The notes beneath the pieces are model-generated. The model was not told the DNA's origin and did no database searches. It saw nothing but the letters and a program-made list of their open reading frames with translations. The position numbers were made by a program, and so were the translations under genes. This document shows, piece after piece, positions 1 to 5,563 of a DNA stretch of 11,108 bases. Origin of the DNA: an uncultured Clostridia bacterium (GTDB lineage Bacteria; Bacillota; Clostridia; Oscillospirales; Oscillospiraceae); contig CALLZZ010000472.1 of the NCBI GenBank assembly GCA_937858235.1, positions 1-11,108 on the forward strand. Direction: 5' to 3'. How positions within the stretch are numbered: position 1 is the stretch's first letter; the number at the start of each line of letters is the position of its first letter.

Positions 1-1
1 T

Positions 2-73
2 GAGCCGCTTGGCAGCAGAAGCCGCGCCGAAGACGACTTTGCGGCGGATGAGGATGATGATTTTCTAAGCTAA
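2..73 (+). CDS. C-terminal end of an upstream gene, possibly a DUF2815 ssDNA-binding-like protein (partial)
   Basis: Only the last 23 codons are in the window, read in frame from position 2 to a TAA at 71-73. The visible peptide is very acidic and ends EDDFAADEDDDFLS. An acidic tail ending in a hydrophobic residue pair is typical of ssDNA-binding proteins, and of the DUF2815 proteins that precede phage-type DNA polymerases in Firmicute elements. The assignment rests on this tail and on the downstream polymerase, since no folded domain can be seen. The stop codon is part of the next gene's ribosome binding site (TAAAGGAGGG, 71-80), so the two genes are probably co-transcribed and translationally coupled. 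The frame is secure but the family is a guess. Confidence 0.5.
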   Translation, partial: EPLGSRSRAEDDFAADEDDDFLS

Positions 74-80
74 AGGAGGG
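71..80 (+). promoter_or_regulatory. Ribosome binding site overlapping the preceding stop codon
   Basis: TAAAGGAGGG contains both the TAA of the upstream gene and a near-perfect Shine-Dalgarno sequence. The site is 6 nt before the ATG at 87. It is the main reason for accepting the 58-residue ORF as a real gene. Confidence 0.75.
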
Positions 81-86
81 CACACC

Positions 87-263
87 ATGACGACATTACA
101 GACAGCGTTTCTTGTCATTCTTCTCGCAATCTGGCTTGTCATCAGCGTGGTGTTCCTGATCACGGTCGTCCAGAATCTCCTGAACGACCGCAAGGAGGAA
201 CGCCGCAAAGAGGAAGCCGACAAACGTGACAGGGAGTACCATGAGAAGCGCATGAAAAACTGA
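87..263 (+). CDS. Small single-pass membrane protein, 58 residues
   Basis: The ORF runs from ATG at 87 to TGA at 261-263. Residues about 4-30 form one long hydrophobic segment rich in Leu, Val and Ile, which is a clear membrane helix. Residues 31-58 are almost entirely charged (runs of Arg, Lys, Glu and Asp) and would lie in the cytoplasm as a short amphipathic or coiled-coil tail. There is no signal-peptidase site or recognisable domain. A strong Shine-Dalgarno sequence sits 6 nt upstream, and the gene lies between the acidic-tailed upstream gene and the DNA polymerase, so it probably belongs to the same transcript. Small membrane proteins of unknown role are common in phage and integrative-element replication modules. 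I do not recognise a family. Reality of the gene is likely; its function is unknown. Confidence 0.65.
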   Translation: MTTLQTAFLVILLAIWLVISVVFLITVVQNLLNDRKEERRKEEADKRDREYHEKRMKN

Positions 264-283
264 ATCGGACAATTGGAACGGCG

Positions 284-307
284 GGCGGCGGAGGTTTCTC
301 TGCCGCC
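284..307 (+). other. GC-rich hairpin upstream of the DNA polymerase gene
   Basis: The arms GGCGGCGGA (284-292) and TCTGCCGCC (299-307) form a 9-bp stem with one G-U pair and a 6-nt loop. Only three T residues follow, so this is at best a weak terminator or attenuator. It lies between the small membrane protein gene and the polymerase ribosome binding site (GGAGG, 320-324). It could modulate expression of the polymerase or stabilise its mRNA. No function is shown by the sequence alone. Confidence 0.3.
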
Positions 308-330
308 TTTGCCGACTTTGGAGGAAATGT

Positions 331-2319
331 ATGCATGAGTTAGATATAGATCTGGAGACTTTCAGCAGCAACGATCTGTCGAAATGCGGCGTGTACAAGT
401 ACGCCGAAGCGGACGACTTCGAGATACTGCTGTTCGGCTATTCCGTTGACGGCGGCGAGGTGAAGGTTATCGACCTTGCGTCCGGCGAGACAATTCCGGA
501 TGAGATCATAAACGCTCTGACGGACGACAATGTAATAAAGTGGGCACACAACAGTCAGTTCGAGAGAATCTGCCTGTCCCGGTACCTGCGTGACCGTGGT
601 ATCAGCCTTGATCCGTTTTATGACAATCATCCGCTCTCAACGAAACACGCCCATTATCTGAACCCGGAAAGCTGGCGCTGTTCCATGATCTGGGGAGCAT
701 ATCTGGGGCTCCCGCTGTCGCTCGATAAGATCGGCTCTGTACTGAAACTGGAGCAGCGGAAAATGTCGGAAGGGAAAGCCATGATCAAATATTTCTGTGT
801 CCCGTGCAAGCCGACAAAAACAAATAGTGAGCGAACGAGAAATCTGCCGTCTGATGATTCCGAGAAGTGGGAAGTCTTCAAGGCTTACAATAAGCGCGAT
901 GTAGAGGTTGAGATACAGATAAAAGCTCGGCTGCAGGGATTCCCCGTGCCGGACTTCGTGTGGGATGAGTATCATATTGATCAGGAAATAAACGACCGTG
1001 GCATTCTGGTTGACATGCCGCTTGTCAAGAATGCAATTGCAATGGACGACCGCTCAAAGGAGGAGCTATCGTATAAAATGAAGGAGCTGACGCACCTTGA
1101 CAATCCGGGGAGCGTCCAGCAGATGAAACAGTGGCTTGCCGAAAACGGGATGGAAATGGAGAGCCTTGGCAAGAAGGAAGTGGCCGCTGCCATCAAGACT
1201 GCGTCGCCGGAGCTTGCGGATATCCTTGCTCTCCGCCAGCAGCTTGCGAAATCCTCAGTCAAGAAATACCAGGCAATGAAAACGGCCGCCTGCGAGGACG
1301 GCCGGGCTCACGGGATGTTTCAGTTTTACGGAGCCAACCGCAGTGGCAGATGGGCTGGGCGCATCATTCAATTGCAAAACCTGCCCCAGAATCACATGGA
1401 TGATCTGGAACAGGCGCGGGAGCTTGTAAAGGAAGGCGACTACGAGATGGTGTCAATGCTGTACGGCGACGTGCCGGACACGCTCTCACAGCTAATACGC
1501 ACTGCTTTTATTCCCAAACCGGGATATAAATTTATTGTCAGCGACTTCTCAGCCATAGAGGCAAGGGTGCTGTCATATCTCGCAAAAGAAAAATGGCGCA
1601 TGGATGTGTTCAGCAAGAATGGTGATATATACTGTGCTTCAGCATCCGCCATGTTCGGCGTCCCGGTCGAGAAGCACGGCGTGAACGGTCACCTCCGGCA
1701 GAAGGGCAAAATTGCGGAACTGGCTCTCGGCTACGGTGGCTCGGTCGGCGCACTCAAAGCGATGGGCGCATTGGAGATGGGACTCACCGAAGACGAGCTT
1801 TATCCGCTGGTATCCTCGTGGCGCACAGCCAATCCGAACATCGTCAGCTTCTGGTGGGATGTCGACCGCTGTGTGACCGAAACTGTCAGGAAACATATCC
1901 GCACGGAGACACACGGCATCGTCTTTTCCTATAAGTCAGGCATGATGTTCATCACGCTGCCGTCCGGTAGGCGGCTTGCCTATGTGAAGCCGAGGATGGG
2001 ACTCAACCGCTTCGGTTCGGAATCCGTCACCTATGAGGGCGTCGGGCAGAATAAGAAATGGGAACGCATCGAAAGCTACGGTCCGAAATTCGTGGAAAAC
2101 ATCGTGCAGGCGATCAGCCGCGATATTCTCGCCTACGCTATGAAAACGCTCCGTTGCTGTGACATTGTCGGTCATGTCCACGATGAGCTTATCATTGAGT
2201 GCGATCCGAGGGTTTCGCTCGAAGTTGTCTGCGAGCAGATGGGCAGGACGCCGCCGTGGGTGCCGGGGCTCAAGCTGAACGCGGATGGGTATGTGTGCCG
2301 GTTTTATATGAAAATTTGA
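331..2319 (+). CDS. Phage-type family A DNA polymerase with 3'-5' exonuclease domain
   Basis: This 662-residue protein would copy the DNA of its host element and proofread the product. The N-terminal DnaQ/PolA-like exonuclease shows Exo I (D7 and E9 in DIDLET), Exo II around residues 70-82 (KWAHNSQFERICL) and Exo III (Y186 xxx D190). The polymerase domain shows motif A (VSDFSAIEAR, D405 and E410), motif B (R456, K460, Y468-G469) and motif C (HDE, 617-619), so all catalytic residues are present. No 5'-3' nuclease domain precedes the exonuclease, unlike in chromosomal Pol I. The length fits the phage and integrative-element type. The ATG at 331 is chosen because GGAGG at 320-324 lies 6 nt upstream; an ATG at 327 is out of frame and stops after three codons. 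The gene ends 42 bp from the stop codon of the convergent BREX-side operon. Family assignment is secure. Confidence 0.93.
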   Translation: MHELDIDLETFSSNDLSKCGVYKYAEADDFEILLFGYSVDGGEVKVIDLASGETIPDEIINALTDDNVIKWAHNSQFERICLSRYLRDRGISLDPFYDNHPLSTKHAHYLNPESWRCSMIWGAYLGLPLSLDKIGSVLKLEQRKMSEGKAMIKYFCVPCKPTKTNSERTRNLPSDDSEKWEVFKAYNKRDVEVEIQIKARLQGFPVPDFVWDEYHIDQEINDRGILVDMPLVKNAIAMDDRSKEELSYKMKELTHLDNPGSVQQMKQWLAENGMEMESLGKKEVAAAIKTASPELADILALRQQLAKSSVKKYQAMKTAACEDGRAHGMFQFYGANRSGRWAGRIIQLQNLPQNHMDDLEQARELVKEGDYEMVSMLYGDVPDTLSQLIRTAFIPKPGYKFIVSDFSAIEARVLSYLAKEKWRMDVFSKNGDIYCASASAMFGVPVEKHGVNGHLRQKGKIAELALGYGGSVGALKAMGALEMGLTEDELYPLVSSWRTANPNIVSFWWDVDRCVTETVRKHIRTETHGIVFSYKSGMMFITLPSGRRLAYVKPRMGLNRFGSESVTYEGVGQNKKWERIESYGPKFVENIVQAISRDILAYAMKTLRCCDIVGHVHDELIIECDPRVSLEVVCEQMGRTPPWVPGLKLNADGYVCRFYMKI

Positions 2320-2320
2320 A

Positions 2321-2357
2321 AAGAGGCAGCGGGTGATTCATTTGCCTGCTGCCTCTT
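2321..2357. terminator. Shared hairpin terminator between convergent genes
   Basis: The arms AAGAGGCAGCGGG (2321-2333) and CCTGCTGCCTCTT (2345-2357) form a 13-bp stem with one G-U pair and an 11-nt loop. It fills most of the gap between the polymerase stop codon and the GHKL-ATPase stop codon. On the - strand the stem is followed by a broken T-rich stretch (TTTTCAAATTTTC in that direction). On the + strand the following bases are not T-rich. It is therefore a better Rho-independent terminator for the BREX-side operon than for the polymerase, but may slow transcription from both sides. Confidence 0.65.
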
Positions 2358-2361
2358 ATAC

Positions 2362-3411
2362 TTAGTCGATGTTTAATTCAGTCATTAGCCCCTTTGATGG
2401 AGTAGAAGCTTTTATAAATGCATTTCTTATCGTTCTTGCCTCATTTTCTCCTTGAGAAGCTATACGATTTATTATTTCTTGAGCACTGGATATCCTCTTC
2501 GAAGGAACCCGCATTCTAATAGCTGTACCTTTATATGCTGTCTCGCCTTCACTAACGCCGTGATTATCAATTAAAATATAATTTCCGTAACTGATGATGC
2601 AGAAACTCCCGTTCAAGTGCCTGCATATCTCACTAACCATATACAATCCAAACCCGGAATTCGCCCATTCGTCATTACTACGCTGCTTTGCGGATGGCCG
2701 GAATGCTTCGGAAATACCCGCTTTCAACGCCCATTTTAGCGATAGTACATTGTCCGTTATATAGCTCCTATGTGCCGGGTTTTGAATGATACTGTTGTAT
2801 ATTCCTATGCCTTCATCTGCGATTGCTATTTCTGCTAATTCATATGATGGCCAATACTGTCCACAAACCCACACAGTATCAGTTTTTGCATGTTCGGGGG
2901 TATTCCTGATTATTTCCCGAATCAGGTATGTCAACAATTTATGCAGTTCAGGGTTCCCTCTATCTACTATTCTTGCCAGCCTTCCTGATTCTTTTTCTAT
3001 AATGTCGCCAAGTGCCAAATAGTTTCCTTGTTGAAATTCTTCTTGCTGAAGTTCGTTAATCACAATCGGCGTGATAGGAATGTAATTTGAACTTCCAGTT
3101 GCTTCGCCAGGCATTTTGCCTATTCCTAACGATTTGGATATGTATTTGAAAAACCCCATTGTGCCGGCATATCCTTTTCCTGCTGAATCAGTACCAGAAA
3201 TATAAAAAGGAATATCGGGGTAACGGTGACGATAGTTCTTCATCGCAGAACCCATTATCAACATGGGAAGAGGATCAAAGTTGCTCATGTGTGAAAAATC
3301 AAAGGTGACCTCAGTTTCATCTTCTACTGAAGTTTCTACTGAAGTCTCATCCAATTGTTTTACAAATTTAAGAGCCCCTACAAGCTCCATATTAGGCACA
3401 TAATATTTCAA
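2362..3411 (-). CDS. STAS-like / GHKL-ATPase protein at the end of the BREX operon
   Basis: This 349-residue protein is not a core BREX component. Its C-terminal half is a histidine-kinase-like (GHKL) ATP-binding domain: N box around 165-174 (REIIRNTPEH), G1 box 199-203 (DEGIG) and G2 box 252-258 (SGFGLYM). No phospho-accepting His/dimerisation domain, sensor segment or membrane helix is visible, so it is not an ordinary sensor kinase. Residues about 35-75 resemble a STAS-type alternating beta/alpha fold, followed by a linker with GSSNYIPIT. That layout recalls SpoIIAB/RsbW-like ATPases fused to a STAS-like part, seen in ATP-binding proteins of defence islands; the role is unknown. The most likely start is TTG at 3411, 9 nt from TAGGAGGA (3421-3428); M8 (ATG at 3390) is the alternative. 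It follows brxL by 14 bp and is AT-richer than brxL, which suggests separate acquisition. Confidence 0.8.
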   Translation of the reverse strand: MKYYVPNMELVGALKFVKQLDETSVETSVEDETEVTFDFSHMSNFDPLPMLIMGSAMKNYRHRYPDIPFYISGTDSAGKGYAGTMGFFKYISKSLGIGKMPGEATGSSNYIPITPIVINELQQEEFQQGNYLALGDIIEKESGRLARIVDRGNPELHKLLTYLIREIIRNTPEHAKTDTVWVCGQYWPSYELAEIAIADEGIGIYNSIIQNPAHRSYITDNVLSLKWALKAGISEAFRPSAKQRSNDEWANSGFGLYMVSEICRHLNGSFCIISYGNYILIDNHGVSEGETAYKGTAIRMRVPSKRISSAQEIINRIASQGENEARTIRNAFIKASTPSKGLMTELNID

Positions 3412-3420
3412 TAAACATTG

Positions 3421-3428
3421 TCCTCCTA
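3421..3428 (-). promoter_or_regulatory. Ribosome binding site overlapping the brxL stop codon
   Basis: On the - strand TAGGAGGA combines the brxL TAG stop (3426-3428) with a Shine-Dalgarno core. It lies 9 nt before the TTG at 3411, which is in frame with the GHKL-ATPase gene. It is only 2 nt before an ATG at 3418, which opens a different frame of eight codons. The spacing favours the TTG as the productive start. Confidence 0.65.
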
Positions 3429-5546
3429 TTCCACTCCCAACGCCTTGAACACCGCGTCCTCGGCGCTTTGATAAAAGATGATCTGAAAGCTTCCCATCAG
3501 CTCTGGGGGAACGGTTCCCATGTCTGCGGCTGACGTAATCGGAAGTAGGATTTTCTTTGCGCCGCTGTCGAGGCAGACCTGCAGCGCATTCGCGAGCTCG
3601 TCTACTTTGATCATCGATCCGGCAATACTAATTTCTCCAAGAACGGCCAGCGAACTCTGCGTAGGACGGTTCAGCGCAATCGAGCAGATGGATATCACTG
3701 TTGGAAGCGCCAGCTTGTCTGTCATGCCGATTCCCTGCAGATCCTGATAATTGATGTTATAGTCCTTCGAAGTCATGCTGATGGAACCGCTGATTCTCTT
3801 GGCGTTTGCCTTCAGGAAATTGAACGCTGTGTTCGTTGCTTCCTTCGCGCCGCGATCACTTCCAAGGCCGGTGCAGACAAGTTTTCCAGTTCCCGGCAGC
3901 ATCTGAGATTCCAGCCGGAAGACACCGAGCATTCCCGTCTTGCCGCGGGATACCGTGTAAACTTGTCCGGGATTACAGATACCCTCCGGAATCAGCTTCC
4001 CACCGCCCTGCTCCGGGACGGAGACATATTTCTCTTCAAATGTCTCGTTATCGATATAGCTGAAATTCACATCATAAAATTCCATTCCACCGAGCTTCTT
4101 GAGCTGCTCTTTCACACGGCGGCGCATTTCAAGAGAAATCTGCAGAACTTCCTCGACGTCTTCTTTTGTGAATTCTCCGTTCGGATATAGCAGCTTCAGG
4201 TAGCCGTCAACCATTCTGCGGACAGCAATTACGTCGCGCTGATTCAGGTTCTTTCCGAGATGAAAATAATGATCCAGCGCATCGCCGAGCTGCTCCTTCC
4301 GCATCTCGCGAATCCATCCGGCCAGATAATCCGTAATGAATCCATAGTCATCCGTAAAATGCTCCGGTCGGAACTTTGGCACTTCCCAGCCCGGCAGATA
4401 GCAGTGAATGCGGTCAAGGAATGCGGTATCGGTTCCCATCTCCGGCGGGAAAGGATCAAACAGGCTCGATGTCTTCAGAAGTACATCCACGCTCTGATTG
4501 ATGTTGCCGACAAAAACCATTGACGCGGAAGCGGCCTTTTCTTCCTTGCCACGGGCAAAGGAACCGGATGCCATGTAATCCTTCATGATCTGGATGCCGT
4601 CATTATCCTTGAATTTGATTCCCGCGACTTCATCAAAGGCTACACAGTCCCATAAGCCGACAAGTCCGATGGTCTTCCGGCCCATGTTGTAGAAGAGATT
4701 CGCGACAGTCGTCTGCCCGCCGGAAACAAGAATGCTATTCGGCGATACTTCCTTATACAGATAGGATTTACCTGTTGAACGTGGTCCTAATTCGCAGAGA
4801 TTGAAATTGTTCTCTACAAGCGGAATCATCCGGGTGAGAAGCAGCCACTTCTCCCTGTACGTCAGCTCATCCGGCTCCATCCCGATGGAGCGCATCAGAA
4901 TATCAAGCCATTCATCCTTCGTGAATTCTTTCCGGCCTTCCTTGAGACCGTCCATATCTACGCTTGGCAGCTGGATCGGAGTCAGTTTCCGTATGCTAAT
5001 TGGTGTCAGGTCCTTCTGCTTTTTCCGCTTTGACTGAATTCTTTCGCCGGACGTAGAAATAATATCCGGCACAGCATCCTCGCCGGAATCATACTCCAGC
5101 TGCACAATGCACCAGATACCGCCACAGAGCAGGCGGTCATACTTTTCCGGATAATCCTCACTGATCGGAATTCCAGCAAGGCCCAGGTTTGAGAAGCTTG
5201 CTTCATACTCGTCATAGCGTAGATTCAGATTCACCGTCACCATATCAATGATGGTATGACTTCCGCGCTGACGGAGCTTGGAGAGGACTTTCTGCGCTTC
5301 ATCCGGACGAACAAAATTGTCCGCCAGAATCCGCTTTACATTTTCTATGCCCTGTTCGATGACCTCTTCATCGTCTGAGCTGCAGTACTGTCCAAGCAAA
5401 AACTCAAGGACATAAACCGGTACGTTTGCACCTTCCTTGATCTTCTTGGTCAGATCTTTTCGCACGATCTTTCCGTCAAAGTTCTGACGAAGCTTTTCTT
5501 TTATGATTTCACGGGAACTCTTTTCCCCGGTAGAAATATCATCCAT
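3426..5546 (-). CDS. brxL: BREX protein BrxL: AAA+ ATPase with Lon-like C-terminal domain
   Basis: BrxL is a core protein of type 1 BREX, needed for exclusion of phage but not for host methylation in systems studied. The N-terminal ~190 residues are BrxL-specific, and a DNA-binding role has been reported for this part of the family. The AAA+ core has Walker A at about 254-261 (GPRSTGKS), Walker B ending FDE (305-306), a sensor-1-like Asn in FVGNINQ, and an arginine-finger candidate in DRIHCY. The C-terminal ~120 residues resemble the Lon proteolytic domain (LAVLGEISIAG), but the catalytic Ser and Lys positions appear to be substituted. The start is the ATG at 5546, giving 706 residues, because TAAAGGA (5557-5563) is 10 nt upstream. 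A GTG at 5555 would be 1 nt from that site. The gene follows pglZ by 14 bp and overlaps its neighbour's ribosome binding site at the stop. Length fits the family. Confidence 0.95.
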   Translation of the reverse strand: MDDISTGEKSSREIIKEKLRQNFDGKIVRKDLTKKIKEGANVPVYVLEFLLGQYCSSDDEEVIEQGIENVKRILADNFVRPDEAQKVLSKLRQRGSHTIIDMVTVNLNLRYDEYEASFSNLGLAGIPISEDYPEKYDRLLCGGIWCIVQLEYDSGEDAVPDIISTSGERIQSKRKKQKDLTPISIRKLTPIQLPSVDMDGLKEGRKEFTKDEWLDILMRSIGMEPDELTYREKWLLLTRMIPLVENNFNLCELGPRSTGKSYLYKEVSPNSILVSGGQTTVANLFYNMGRKTIGLVGLWDCVAFDEVAGIKFKDNDGIQIMKDYMASGSFARGKEEKAASASMVFVGNINQSVDVLLKTSSLFDPFPPEMGTDTAFLDRIHCYLPGWEVPKFRPEHFTDDYGFITDYLAGWIREMRKEQLGDALDHYFHLGKNLNQRDVIAVRRMVDGYLKLLYPNGEFTKEDVEEVLQISLEMRRRVKEQLKKLGGMEFYDVNFSYIDNETFEEKYVSVPEQGGGKLIPEGICNPGQVYTVSRGKTGMLGVFRLESQMLPGTGKLVCTGLGSDRGAKEATNTAFNFLKANAKRISGSISMTSKDYNINYQDLQGIGMTDKLALPTVISICSIALNRPTQSSLAVLGEISIAGSMIKVDELANALQVCLDSGAKKILLPITSAADMGTVPPELMGSFQIIFYQSAEDAVFKALGVE

Positions 5547-5556
5547 TCGTATCACA

Positions 5557-5563
5557 TCCTTTA
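5557..5563 (-). promoter_or_regulatory. Ribosome binding site of brxL, overlapping the pglZ stop codon
   Basis: TAAAGGA on the - strand contains the pglZ TAA (5561-5563) and the Shine-Dalgarno core of brxL. The 10-nt spacing to the ATG at 5546 supports that start over the GTG at 5555. Confidence 0.7.

Larger units (their letters stand above)
1..2319 (+). mobile_element. Fragment of a prophage or integrative-element replication module
   Basis: Three co-directional genes lie here: an acidic-tailed protein end, a small membrane protein, and a family A DNA polymerase with an exonuclease domain but no 5' nuclease domain. The polymerase is the type encoded by Firmicute phages and integrative elements, not the longer chromosomal PolA. 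In such elements it commonly follows a DUF2815 (ssDNA-binding-like) gene. No integrase, terminase, capsid gene or attachment site is visible, so the kind of element and its borders are inferred from gene content only. The opposite-strand BREX operon begins immediately downstream. Confidence 0.5.

Noticed and set aside
2362..3411. Two-component sensor histidine kinase
   Set aside because: The ATP-binding boxes are present, but there is no His-containing dimerisation domain, membrane segment or sensor domain, and no response regulator gene nearby.
3426..5546. Housekeeping Lon protease
   Set aside because: The N-terminal region is not that of Lon, the dyad appears absent, and the gene sits in canonical BREX order after pglZ.
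5553..5555. GTG at 5555 as the start of brxL
   Set aside because: It is 1 nt from the Shine-Dalgarno sequence. The ATG at 5546 has a workable 10-nt spacing and is the normal start codon.
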